Origin: Ascidia mentula | Taxonomy: Eukaryota > Chordata > Ascidiacea > Phlebobranchia > Ascidiidae | DNA: 64,000 nucleotides | Direction: 5' to 3' | Assembly (NCBI GenBank): GCA_947561715.1 | Contig: OX387204.1 | Span: 10,855,001 to 10,919,000 of the forward strand | In this document: positions 11,755 to 23,110 of the stretch, one piece after another | Layout: each line of letters starts with the position of its first letter | Position numbering within the stretch: the first letter of the stretch is position 1 | Program-made: the position numbers and the translations under genes | Notes under the pieces: model-generated | Told to the model about the DNA's origin: nothing | Databases searched by the model: none | What the model saw: only the letters and a program-made list of their open reading frames with translations

Positions 11755-12296
11755 TGTATCTGACGTCACATTTCTCGTATGTTGTGTATGTTATATTGTG
11801 CCACGAACCCATTTCAACCCATACGGCGAGCACGCTATTCATTCGTTGCACGGAAGACAACTAAATATCCAGCTAATCATATTCCGTGACACTTCCAGCA
11901 ACACAGCTGTCTTTTCAAATGAGTCATGGATTAATCCGAACCCAAACGACCCTGTATGCATTTATTATATAAGGCCACACATCTTTGCGTAAAAAAACAG
12001 AGTAATTTAGAGTAATAATGCACATAGAGTCATTAAGAGTCATTCAGAGTGATTAAGTCATACCTTTATGCATTTGAGTCTGGTTTTTCTAACAATCTAT
12101 AATTCAACTCGGGGTTTCAAACAGACATAAACTTTAGTACGCGTAGTTTGTAACGTTTTGTTGTAATACTCGGGCGATTGTTATTTATGTATTAAACTGA
12201 CAGATTGACTTTGGGTTAGAGAGTAGCCTTTTTATCAGGAGTCAGATATACGGCAGTGTTAATATTTTGTGTAGACGTTTTAAATAACGCCCTACA
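11755..12296 (+). repeat. Family A 3' LTR, copy 1
   Basis: It starts TGTATCTGACGTCACATTTC and ends ACGCCCTACA, with TG...CA ends. It contains a CRE-like TGACGTCA in the first bases and a TATA box in ATTATATAAGGCC near 11973. A solo copy with the same ends and a 4-bp duplication (12669-16431) confirms the LTR boundaries. Confidence 0.85.
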
Positions 12297-12664
12297 GATA
12301 TGTAATTCAAAAACTAAGTGACCAAACAAAATTAGTAGATTGTGGTATTATGTCACAAGTTCGCATGTTGCAGTTTAAAGTAAAACTCTACTTATTCTGT
12401 CTTTCTTGCATAAATTTGTATGTCCAAATTATCACATACTATTTTGCCAGAACATGATGGAAGTAAAAAATTTCTGACAATCTTCAGGATTCTCAGATGA
12501 AGAAACAAGATTTTTGTACCAATCTGCAGAAATTTTTATCATTTGAATACTGTCTCTGATGAAAACATTTAATGTGTTCAAATATAAAAATTATTATAGT
12601 AAGTTTTATGGTGTATGATAATAAATTCTTAACCAAATGTATGACTATAACTCCTGTCTAGTAA
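12297..12664. other. Spacer between two facing family A LTRs
   Basis: These 368 bases are AT-rich with no ORF, RNA gene or repeat that I recognise. They separate the 3' LTR of copy 1 from the inverted solo LTR. Confidence 0.5.
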
Positions 12665-12668
12665 AACC

Positions 12669-15600
12669 TGTAGGGCGTTATTTAAAACGTCTACACAAAA
12701 TATTAACACTGCCGTATATCTGACTCCTGATAAAAAGGCTACTATCTAAACCAAAGTTAATCTGTCAGTTTAATGCATAAATAACAGTCGCACGAATATT
12801 ACAACAAAACGTTACAAACCACGCGTACTAAAGTCTCTGTCTGTGAGTCTATAAAGAAATCATGGAATACACTGTAAATCAAAAACGTGGAGTTTACCAA
12901 CCCGAGGGGTGGTCCCATAATTCCAAGCTACGATGGATAATTCCACCCCTAGGGTTGGGGTGGAAAACTCCACGCTTGAGTATTAACACCTTCAGCGGTG
13001 GTAATTTCCACCACTAACCTGCGTTTACCCACCCACTGCAACCTACATATTTTACGGTTACACCCTTGCGTGGTCTTTTCCACTCCGACAAAACTGCACA
13101 AATGTAGCAATGGAAATGTATTACAGAACAAGAAATAAAAGAAACAATCACTGTAAATAAAATATTTATTCAAAATTAGCCTCTTTATTGGTCAAGTTTT
13201 ATAAAAATGTTTATAGCTAGCATATTTATCAGAAGCAATGTTTCTTACACAAAACAGAAGTGTTATAATAGTGGTTACAAATCTCGAAAAGAAAACAGTG
13301 GTAATTAGATTGCATCATACTGTGGCAGCAAGAAGGCAAAGTTTTAGGAAAACAAAGATCAGTGATCAGCACATTCAAAGCATAAGAGAGTTCACAATAC
13401 ATATGTTGTCACCTTTACAAAACATTTCTATTTTGAAGGAGGTGTTTGCATTACATGATGACTTCACAACAGTCTGATAAGGTGTTGTTGTTTCGCTTCA
13501 ACCTGCAAAATTAAACATGATTTATACATAAACTAACAATATTTGGAACGAACCTGCTAAAAATATACTTCTAAAGCCTTTACTTTGACGAAAAATCACA
13601 ACTATATAGTTAAAAGTTGGGTGCAGTGCATTATTTTAGGAAATTAGTAGGAGTTGCAAATATTTTCTATAAGCAGGCACTTTATGTCTAATATGTCAAG
13701 CAAGTGCATGACAATATTTTCTAAGGAAGCAGATTATAACAATGCTGGGAAACAACAAAATCAAAATGGCAAATGACTACACTCTAGTTTGATGGTAGTA
13801 ATTTTTGCTGTTTTTTGAAAAAGCTTTCCGGACCAATTTGGGTTGCTTAAGGAAAGAATAAGAAACATAATTTTAATGTACAACAGATTAAAATAACACA
13901 AAAAATATGCTTTAACTAACCTCACTGTTAATATGCATGAAGGAAGTTTTTCATCCAACAAAACTGACAATTGCTTTATTATTCCATACAGCTCCTACAA
14001 AATACAGACAAATAAGTTGAACAAACGTTACGTAGAGTATCCAAATTGGCATGAAGAAGAATAAATTTTTGGTCGAGCAACTTTTTCAGCCTGTCATCAA
14101 CGATTTATCGATATTTGTAATAAAATTGACAATAACACACCCAATAACATTTTTGCTCGGGCATATACAACATTTTTATAAATGCTATGATCATCCATGG
14201 ACCCAAAGTAAAAGGATTAGGATCTGAAACCTGAAGAAAATCAAACAACCATAGCATGAAACAAAATCAGACTAAAAAATGTTGTCAAATCAAAGGCAAT
14301 CACCTGTTAAGAGGTTGTCTGGTTTTCTCAAAAGAGTGCACAATTTTTTTTCATTGCCATGACTTTAATTGTTTGCATGTCCGTCACACCAGACTGTGGC
14401 CTGGTGAGGTATGTTTGTGCAAAGAATAAGCTGAAGACAAGAGATGAAGGTTAACTTAAAAACAAAATTATAGGTCAGCACAGTATGTCAGTTGCTGGAC
14501 GCTGGTTACAGTTGGAAAATATTTCAATATTTTCAAATATTTATACATATATATATATGATTAGACATTGAATTGACTAAGCTTCTTTGAGCACTGTCAA
14601 CCAATTTAACATTTGTGCTTGCTGCTACCTTTTATTTCATTTTTATATAGAAGTAAAGCTGGTGATTGACATCACAGTTGGTAACTTAATTGCTTGCTGA
14701 ATCTGGATTGTTTTGTCCGACATGGTCATTTATCTTCATGTTCTGAAACTGTTCAGTTATCACACTTTTACCTCTTTCTTAAGAATGTTTTTTATACCAG
14801 TATTTAAAGAATTGTTAGTACATTAAGGAAGCATCAGGATTAGTACTTCAATGTCTGAATCTGTGGAAGTTGTTGTTTAATACACAAACTGGTACTGGTA
14901 TAACACACAACCGCATAAAAATGGTATAATTTAACGTGGGTTGCAAAACTAAAACATAATTACCAACCTTAAGTTTTAACAAGCAGCTTTCCTTCCAAAA
15001 CGCATCGTTCACTAAATAAACTCTAACAGCAAGTCAACTTTAGCCAAGTATTTTTCTTCCAAATTAACGAGTTTCGAAAATACGCGGCAAAACATAAAAA
15101 TGTTATATATATTTTCCTTTTATTTGTACAATCTTCTTTTGGATAACGTAATGCTTGTTAAACAACGATACATCGCTTAATTTATTTTTGTTTTTAATCA
15201 CTCAATGCAAAACTGAATGTTAATTCAAAATTTTCAATTAATCTGGTCTAATCGGTCAAATATACATTGATTGCAAAAAAAGCTACATGTGGGCCGTACC
15301 TCACAAGTCTCGAAAATTGAGCGTTAGAGGTCATTCGTTCATGCACCTGGTGACAGTTTCTCTTGTTTGCCAAAAACAATTGCCGAGTGTGATGACTTAT
15401 GAAGGAGAACTATGACTGGTTAACAGAAAATAGTTTTGACCAGAATTCCCAAACAAGGGTCAGGACTAACAGAAAATTACAAATTGAGCATAATTTCTGT
15501 GATTCATTTTTCCACAAAATCTACCTCAATATTTTGGTAGTTTTTCAGCTAAATGTTCAACAGCACCAATGTACTGCCTGGAAACCATAATAAAACCGCC

Positions 15601-16431
15601 CCAAGCTCGCTGAATCGCTCTGGCAACAGCCTATTCATTTGCGCTCATTCAACCAAAACACCAGCACCTATGCATGACCCATTGCATTGTTGCACACAAT
15701 TAACTCTGTTACGTGGGAGTTCGAGAAGGGCATTTCCCGACCAAGAAACTCTTTTCCACAGAAATACAGAGATACGTCCTCCAGATGGTAAATTTAGTTA
15801 GTTCTACCAATAAGTCATTCTCCATCAATGGAAAACACTTTACAATTGCAATGATCACCGAGCCTACAAGGGTGGAACTACAACAAACACATGGGTGTAA
15901 CTTTCCACCGACACTTTATCAATGCGTGGAAAAGCACACGCCAAAATTTTTGAGGTGGAAAACTACAACAAAGGGGTGGATTTTAACACGTAAAGGTGGT
16001 AAAATTCCACTTCGGGGTGGAAAAGTCAAACATAGGTTGGAAAATTCCAAGCTATGTTCGTAATTAACACCTTTTTTCCACCCTAAAAATTTACAGTGTA
16101 GAGTTATAGACTAAAAAATCGTCCTCTTCAAAGACTGAATTATATATCTATGACTCTTCTTTTACCCAAAGATGTGTGGCTTATATAGAAAATGCATACA
16201 GGGTCGTTTGGGTTCGGCCCGATCCGTGACTCATTTGAAAAGACAGCTGTGTTGATGGAAGGGTCACGGAATTTGAATAGCCGGATATTTAGCTGTCTTC
16301 CGTGCATACAATAAACAGCGCGTTATCCGCCGTATGTTGAAATGGGTTCGTGACGTATTACTCGACGTTAATAAAAATACAGATGCCACGTAAACACAAC
16401 ATAACATACGAGAAATGTGACGTCAGATACA
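12669..16431 (-). repeat. Family A solo LTR, interrupted by a TA-flanked transposon
   Basis: Read on the plus strand it begins TGTAGGGCGTTATTTAAAAC and ends GACGTCAGATACA, the inverted form of the copy 1 LTR. It is flanked by AACC on both sides (12665-12668 and 16432-16435), a 4-bp target duplication. No internal family A sequence remains, so it is a solo LTR. Without the insertion at 12870-16098 it is about 530 bp long. The TATA region is visible near 16180 (inverted). Confidence 0.88.
12870..16098. mobile_element. Non-autonomous DNA transposon with CACTGTAAAT ends, TA duplication
   Basis: The element starts CACTGTAAAT and ends with its inverse ATTTACAGTG, flanked by TA at 12868-12869 and 16099-16100. 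Both subterminal 200-bp regions are crowded with short motifs of the type GGTGGAAAA and TTCCACC in both orientations, for example near 12930-13030 and 15960-16085. The 2.8-kb interior (13100-15860) has only short frames without recognisable domains, so no transposase is encoded. The TA target fits Tc1/mariner-like elements and the CACTG tip is seen in CACTA/EnSpm elements; I do not assign a superfamily. Confidence 0.75.
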
Positions 16432-16435
16432 AACC

Positions 16436-17257
16436 AATCACCACACAAAAAGTAAACAGGACACTTTGTTTATGCACAATTGCAAAGGAAATACTCATGT
16501 CATGCTAGCATCAGAATATATTTCAACAAAATGAAACCCAAAGCTTCTTTAAAAAAGACATTTTTGAATCTTTAAGTTAACAGGCACATTTGTATTGCTT
16601 ATTTTTTATCTAGTTTTGTTTCTCCACACTGTGAATTTTGTAAACAACAACCTAAAAGAATGCATAAATATGTTTATGTATGACAAACACACACAAAATT
16701 ACATCTACATAACAAACTGACTTACATAGAAAAAATTGTAGGTGATTATGAAACATATCATAATACATAAATTTGTATGTATATTCTTCAAGTTTTTCAA
16801 AATATTTTTGCCTGTGGTAGGCTACTTGACTTCACCCAATGATTTCAAAAGTAATGATGAGAAACTACACCAAAACAACCATTGTTACGTCAATCTCCTG
16901 TAGAAATGGTTTCGGTCACGGTCGTGCTTTAATGCATGACAAGAAAGGTCGTCTACTTGTATTTGTCTGACAGGTATACAGGAAGAAAAAACGAATTAGT
17001 AGCCGTGCTTATGTTTCAGCTTGCCTGGGTATGTGCAGATGTGTGACATAATTCTTGTCACGGATTCAATTGACGTAAAATAGCGTCTTACTCATTGTTG
17101 CGCGCAGGTTTTAAAGATAAAACTTAGGTTTTGCGAAATGTACAGTATATCCCGACATAGCCTATGCTTCTTTAACATAACGTATTAGCCTCCAATTAAT
17201 GATGTATCAATTGTTGTCAAATTAGTCGTCTTTTTATCCGGTAAGCCTGATTTGTTC
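16436..17257. other. AT-rich intergenic stretch
   Basis: No gene, RNA or repeat relationship seen. Confidence 0.4.
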
Positions 17258-17347
17258 TTATTGAGTAACCTAATGTGATTAGTAAATCAAAACTGGATCA
17301 AAAAACCAAAGGCCCCTGGCAGGCTGTCGATCGCACACCGTATCAAT

Positions 17348-17840
17348 AATAATGTATTAAAATCCCAACACAGCGATCTTTAGACAGCTCAGATCGATTT
17401 ATTTAGAGAAAAATATATTTCGCCTAAAACGGCATCATCAGTTTCTCCATTTACCAAAACTGCCAAAAAGGAAAAACAGAAAGGAAAAAGTCAAGAATCT
17501 AACGCAAAAAGGTTACGCAAGCTAAAAATAAATAAAAATTAATAAAAACTATAAAAATATTCAGGTTTCAAGCATTAACTAAAAAATAATAAAAGTATGA
17601 ATTAACTGCATGTGGTTAGACCTGTCTGTACTACTTTGCTTTCAAAAAACCACTGGCGCTGACACCGAGTGAGCACACAAACATACAGAAGCAACTGAAT
17701 GTAAAAACAGAACAAAAGTGGAAGGGGAATGGACGTCACGAACTGCAGACAGGTAGGCCTGTGGGCGAACAGGTGTGACCGATAAGACTCGGTGACTGAT
17801 AAGACGATAAAAACAGGTTAACAATACAGGTAAAGTCATC
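17348..17840 (+). repeat. Left arm of the palindrome
   Basis: Inverted copy of 18063-18555, identical wherever I compared them, including the 17642-17839 frame. Confidence 0.95.
17406..17447 (-). ncRNA. Hammerhead-ribozyme-like motif, left arm
   Basis: Mirror copy of the right-arm motif at 18456-18497, read on the minus strand. See that entry for the structure. Confidence 0.5.
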
Positions 17841-18062
17841 GGTCTTGGTCAAGACCCATATTGCCAAGTTGCTATGACGTCACGTTCGTGCAAAAACCAC
17901 CTGCAGGGAGTTTGGATCTATATGAGGACTTATGGTTGCACAGAATACGGGCACAAATCAATGTGCAAACCATGGTAACACCATCATGCAAATAGTTTGT
18001 TTTGCTATTCCCCGCTCGTAGGACTATGTTTTTGTTTGCGCTTTTTTTCGCTGTAACGGGTT

Positions 18063-18555
18063 GATGACTTTACCTGTATTGTTAACCTGTTTTTATCGTC
18101 TTATCAGTCACCGAGTCTTATCGGTCACACCTGTTCGCCCACAGGCCTACCTGTCTGCAGTTCGTGACGTCCATTCCCCTTCCACTTTTGTTCTGTTTTT
18201 ACATTCAGTTGCTTCTGTATGTTTGTGTGCTCACTCGGTGTCAGCGCCAGTGGTTTTTTGAAAGCAAAGTAGTACAGACAGGTCTAACCACATGCAGTTA
18301 ATTCATACTTTTATTATTTTTTAGTTAATGCTTGAAACCTGAATATTTTTATAGTTTTTATTAATTTTTATTTATTTTTAGCTTGCGTAACCTTTTTGCG
18401 TTAGATTCTTGACTTTTTCCTTTCTGTTTTTCCTTTTTGGCAGTTTTGGTAAATGGAGAAACTGATGATGCCGTTTTAGGCGAAATATATTTTTCTCTAA
18501 ATAAATCGATCTGAGCTGTCTAAAGATCGCTGTGTTGGGATTTTAATACATTATT
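18063..18555 (-). repeat. Right arm of the palindrome
   Basis: Inverted copy of 17348-17840. The small frame shared by both arms has no recognisable domain and is not called a gene. Confidence 0.95.
18456..18497 (+). ncRNA. Hammerhead-ribozyme-like motif, right arm
   Basis: Helix I is GAGAAA (18456-18461) against TTTCTC (18492-18497). Between the helix strands lie CTGATGA (18462-18468), a small hairpin with GCC and GGC closing a GTTTTA loop, then GAAA (18482-18485) and a self-complementary ATATAT. CUGAUGA and GAAA are the two invariant core boxes of hammerhead ribozymes, and a UH pair (18490-18491) stands where cleavage would occur. A single extra U lies between CUGAUGA and helix II, and helix III would form well only in a dimer. 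Both points make activity uncertain. A related copy at 26429-26474 keeps the fold with changed bases. Confidence 0.55.
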
Positions 18556-18581
18556 GAGTAACCTATGTAGAATTAAGAAAA

Positions 18582-18692
18582 ATGGCAAGAATGTGCTGCA
18601 TACCATTTTGCGACAAAAGGGCACCCGATGTTAGCCTTTTTCGTGTGAAATTGAAATCGATCTGCAGAACAATGGAAAAAAATCAAGAGTAA
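18582..18692 (+). pseudogene. Possible THAP zinc-finger N-terminus
   Basis: A 36-codon frame begins MARMCCIPFCDKRAPDVSLF, resembling the start of a THAP domain (Met, a few residues, C-x2-4-C, then a Phe-containing block). A stop follows after 36 codons. No splice partner with the CxxH half or AVPT motif was found nearby. It differs from the transposase in this window, so it would be a fragment of another THAP gene or element, or chance similarity. Confidence 0.3.
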
Positions 18693-19083
18693 ATTGAGTT
18701 GTAATGGTTATTGCGAAGATTTTCTGTAGAACAAAAAACATAGGAAAGGTAAATTACCAACATTGTGAATGACAAATATTACTTTACAAAATGTCTGAGT
18801 AATGCTGACATGACTGCAATATTTCACAAAGTAAATTTTCCAATGCTATGGTAATTTTGCCAAAGATTTTAAGGTTTCCACTTATTTGAACATTTTTATT
18901 ATAAATGCAGAAGGAAGTCGTAAATAATTAAGACCAGGTGCACTCCCAACCCGCAATCTTCCCAAAAAGTTGTCCTTACAAGCTGTTCGTTCATCTCCAA
19001 ACTACCGTCAGCATTTACCAACCATTTACAAGAGTTTTTCAAGTTTATCGAAAATTGACCCTCCTCATGCCTGGGTTTGGATG
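18693..19083. other. AT-rich stretch left of the A copy
   Basis: About 390 bp without recognisable genes or repeats. Confidence 0.4.
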
Positions 19084-19633
19084 TGTAGGGCGTTATTTAA
19101 AACGTCTACACAGAATATTAACACTGCCGTATATCTGACTCCTGATAAAAAGGCTACTCTCTAACCCAAAGTCAATCTGTCAGTTTAATACATCAATAAC
19201 AATCGCCCGAGTATTACAACAAAACTTTACAAACCACGCGAACTAAAGTTTATGTCTGTTTGAAACCCCGAGTTGAATTATAGACTGTTAGAAAAACCAG
19301 ATTCGAATGCCTAGAGGAATGACTTAATCACTGACTTAATAACTCTGAATAACTCTATATTTTACCCAAAGATGTGTGGCTTATATAATAAATGCATACA
19401 GGGTCGTTTGGGTTCGGCCTGATCCGTGACTCATTTGAAAAAGACAACTTGTTGCTCGAAGTGTCACGAAATAGGCCGGCCGGATATTTAGCTGTCTTCC
19501 GTGCATACAAATGAACAGCGCGCTCGCCGTATGGGTTGAAATGGGTTCGTGGCGTATTATTCGACGTTAATAAAAATACAATTGATGCCACGAAAACACA
19601 ACATAACATACGAGAAATGTGACGTCAGATACA
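19084..19633 (-). repeat. Family A 3' LTR, copy 3
   Basis: Plus-strand ends TGTAGGGCG and CAGATACA, 550 bp, with the same TATA and TGACGTCA sites as copy 1. Confidence 0.85.
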
Positions 19634-20755
19634 TATAACTCCCGGTCATCGTAAATGTTTTCCGAACAAGTGTTTCATGGTTCCGCAAGATTAATCCTGT
19701 CCATTGAAAGATTGTATATTTGTTCTTGTTTTGAATTGTCCATATCTTTTGACGTGATTTCCTTGTTCAACTCCGCGTTGTACTCGTATATAGATCGCAG
19801 GTGTGACCTCGCAAGAGTGTAGACGGTGGTGATCGTTGAAAATTGAAAGATTGCGCACGCCGTCGAAATATGCGTCAATCGATCTCCGGAAACCGTCGGA
19901 GATCGTTGAGTTGTCAAATCGTACATATTGAGATGTCCGTGCTGTGAACACTCGAACATAACAATCCATGTAGAAGGATCGGTACGTATCTGTAAAAAAA
20001 AATCCTGCCGTTACATCTCAAAACATCCTGCCGTTACATCTAGGCCTTATGTTATTTCAAAACATAACACATGAAAGTTATAACACACAAACAAGGATAT
20101 AATAAAGTACATCAAGATTCGCTGTTGTTTTGACGCGCAAGGGACATGGATGAGTGATATTGAATTGCTCGCGTTTACGAGTCATATAATGGACTTTTTT
20201 TATGCCATGTGAGGTCACTATAGCGCTAATATCTTCACAGCGACAATTAATCAATACGATTATCATAACTTTGTGAGTAACTATACTGTCCGTTAAGGTC
20301 GTGCATACCAATACAGATAGGTTCGACATGAGGCGTGTGTTCAAAAATTCCAATTAGTTAAATGAACAAGCTTTTGTACTGAGCAGAGTTGGCAAAGTTT
20401 GACGGTCAGTGTGGGCTAAAAAGGATTTGCAAATGTAAAATGTAACTTGCGCCTTGGCCGTATGCACAAATCTCCCACATTGCATTGTATCGACATATAC
20501 GCAGTATTTAGAGAGTGATGAATGCCTTCTGCGGCCTGTAAAATAAGTCGCTTTTTAATTTTACTAGTGCATTTGGAACTTCGTAGGTTAATCACAGCGA
20601 ATTATTTTTTACCTACGGCTCCCAAGCCTGGCTTCAGTGCTCAGCAATCAAGTTTGTAACGTCTGATCACTTGCGAAAAATGTGGCGTGGTAATGTGCCT
20701 TGCGACTAGCAGTTATATGCTCTTCGAGTCTTAGCTCAGTGAATAAAAAAGGATT

Positions 20756-23110
20756 TGCAGGGACCTAAGGTTTGCAGAAGGAAACACTACCGTTTATCTG
20801 ACTCTGCCAAAGAAAACCTTTGCGACTTTTAATCCAAACATGAAACGTTAAACAAACATACCTTGTTTCAATACAAACAACATAAAACGCAGCGTCCAGA
20901 GCGTAGTTCTATCGCTTCCCCAGTGTTCTCTCTCCTCGGTCTCTCTGGCTTAAGGCCGTGCGACGGTATTTATAATATTTTCGAAAATGAGAAACATGCG
21001 ATTATTAAAGAACATCTATTAAGAAATTAAAACTAAAACCGATTAACACATCTGTGCGAGATTAACCCAACTGGCGAATGGAAACGAAGCGATTGACCCA
21101 CATAAAATCACAGACGCGTAGACGACTAATTGAATTGCACAATTAAACACTAAAATTGACGTTTAAATAAAACAGTTTCTCTGCAGAAAGTCCCCCGCTT
21201 CGAAAGTGTTTGTTGGGTGAATGTCAGGTGTTGAACGTGCGTCATGGATTAGCACGCTGAGGTTTTATCGTGCCGAACATCGTCATGAACCGGAATAGCG
21301 TCGTACCGTAGCATTCGAACGTATACGGAAGTTCGATGAAGAATGTCGTCGCGATCTGTAGAGATACTCGAACAAACAATAGTTAAAAGTCCTAGGCCTA
21401 AATTACTACATTAATTTCGCGAAATGATATAACTTGACAAGTATATTTTTCTTCTTTTTTTTTTCTTTTTTTTTTGTTGTTTTTGATATTTGCGTGACAA
21501 ACAGCTTCGGTTTTATGCGATGAAGCAAGTGACATTTAATTCAAGCGCGGGAATAACAACAAGGACAGAGAACTTGAGGATAATATACAAATAATAATAG
21601 CTTTGAGTATTGTCATGTGTCAAAAGTTCGAATTAACAGTGAAAAAATCAAACATGTCTTTAGTAATTTCCAGGATTGGCATTTAATACAGTGCACTAGG
21701 TGACGGGCTTTATGGGAAAAGGTGTTGCAATGTGAAATGTAACTCGTGTTTTGGCCGTAATCACGAATCTCCCACAAGGCAATTTGTTGACACGCAGTGC
21801 AAATATATGTGTGTGATGCATCAAGCTGCGGTCTGAGAAAAATAAAAAAAATAGTCGCATTGAAAGATACCAGTGCAAAATGAGCTAATGGGTAAATCGC
21901 TAAGTGGATTTTTAATTCACCCACTGCACAAAGCATGGCTTCAGGCTCAGCAACCAAGCGTGTATGGCTTCTGGTCACTTGCGAAGTTGAGGCGTCATCA
22001 GGTGCGCCGTGCGACTAGCAGTCACGTGCTGCTCTTCGGACTAGTTGTCCGGTAATGTGAAGAAAAAAATGTGTGCATTGAGTGAATGCGTCGCGACCAG
22101 CGCGATAGCCCTGTGATTGCTCACTGAAAACACCATTCTGTAATTTATGCATTTCTCCTGTTTTTTTCCTATTGACAAGTTGATTAATTAATGTAAAGGT
22201 TATGTTTTGGAATTAAACATGACAACCACAAGTCTAAAATCATTGTTATACCGTATCCTACATCACAGGCAACAAATAAGGTTATCCACGACCGATGTTA
22301 ATTCGATTTCGGGTATTAAGAAGCCGTAAGTCCCGCAATAAAAAGTAATTAATTGACGATTCGGAGTCATGTATTAATCAACGAAATTTGAAAAAGTATT
22401 TAATAATATCTGCACAACATTATATAAGGTTGACATATGACGTAACCACTAAAATGCTGGTTAGGCATTACGTAACAATAATTAACATTTACTTACGTTT
22501 CAACAAAACATGCTTTTCAAAGCAGTTTGGCATTGAGCTTAATTATACAACGTTTTAACGCAATAAAAAATGCACCAAACCTTTTCGAAATACCCAAGTG
22601 CTTGTTTTCTTCGTTGTACCTGTCTGCCAAAATATCTTACAGGGAACAAACCTGAAAAACTTGCTTGACATGGTTATATCTCGTTTCGTAAGTTAATTAA
22701 ATTCAAAAAATATCAATAAATACAGTTTAGCTGTTTCAATTGCGCAGTTATTATTTCAGAAGGTTTAAGTTTGCGTGTCCAAATATCACGGAGGACAAGT
22801 CAACAATTTCTGCAGGGACCTAAGGTTTGCAGAAGGAAACACTACCGTTTATCTGACTCCTAAGACTATTAAAAACTTCTGCCAAAGAAAATCTTTATAA
22901 TATTTTCGAAAATGAGAAACATGCGATTATTAAAGAACGTCGATTTAGAAATTAAAACTAAAACCGATTAACACATCTGTGCGAGATTAACCCATCTGGC
23001 GAATGGAAACGAAGCGATTGACCCACATAAAATCACAGACGCGTAGACGACTAATTGAATTGCACAATTAAACACTTAAAATGACGTTAAAATAAAACAG
23101 TTTCTCTGCA
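20756..23110 (-). mobile_element. Family B non-coding LTR-like element nested in A copy 3
   Basis: Two direct repeats, 20756-21185 and 22811-23110, both begin TGCAGGGACCTAAGG and end TTTCTCTGCA (TG...CA ends). They bracket 1.6 kb of non-coding DNA. The whole is flanked by GATT at 20752-20755 and 23111-23114. Copy 1 of family A has an uninterrupted site here (AATAAAAAGAATTCAGTC), which proves the insertion. The left LTR has about 150 bp absent from the right one, and the right has ~20 bp absent from the left. The orientation is inferred from the similarity of its interior to family A. Confidence 0.8.
21640..22700 (-). repeat. Family B interior, diverged relative of family A interior
   Basis: Blocks of this interior run parallel to 20330-20740, then 23120-23290 and 23890-24120 of the surrounding A element. 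Examples are the blocks around CACGAATCTCCCACA, the GCGACTAGCAGT segment and CAAAACATGC/CAGTTTGGCATT. The two families therefore share an ancestor although their LTRs do not look alike. Confidence 0.6.

Larger units (their letters stand above)
9995..12296 (+). mobile_element. Family A non-coding LTR element, copy 1 (3' part)
   Basis: This stretch matches the reverse complement of 19084-20755 plus 23115-24020 over almost its whole length. It ends in a 542-bp LTR (11755-12296). The interior 9995-11754 has no intact protein gene. Its left end is cut by BEL1: the right copy continues past the equivalent position, so BEL1 inserted into this element and the rest lies left of the window. A short conserved C-terminal reading frame near 11600-11713 is described separately. 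Confidence 0.8.
17258..18564. mobile_element. Insertion carrying a 493-bp near-perfect palindrome
   Basis: Two arms, 17348-17840 and 18063-18555, are inverted copies of each other of equal length, and the 65-codon frame read from each is identical. They surround a 222-bp loop. TTATTGAGTAACCT occurs at about 17258-17271 and again at 18551-18564, which looks like a 14-bp target duplication around the whole insert. Each arm contains a hammerhead-like core pointing outwards. Penelope-like elements are known to combine inverted terminal repeats with minimal hammerhead motifs, which makes this family the best guess; no Penelope reverse transcriptase is present here. Confidence 0.75.

Noticed and set aside
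15399..16063. Frames in the right end of the CACTG element as a transposase
   Set aside because: They run through the short GTGGAA motif array; no catalytic motif is present.
17642..18261. Identical 65-codon frames in both palindrome arms as a conserved small protein
   Set aside because: The identity follows from the palindrome itself; no independent copy supports coding, and the frame has no recognisable domain.
17348..18555. Palindrome as a pure assembly artefact
   Set aside because: The flanking 14-bp repeat and a distinct 222-bp loop argue for a real insertion, but long reads would settle it.
21445..21485. T-rich tract as a regulatory element
   Set aside because: Simple low-complexity sequence without further support.
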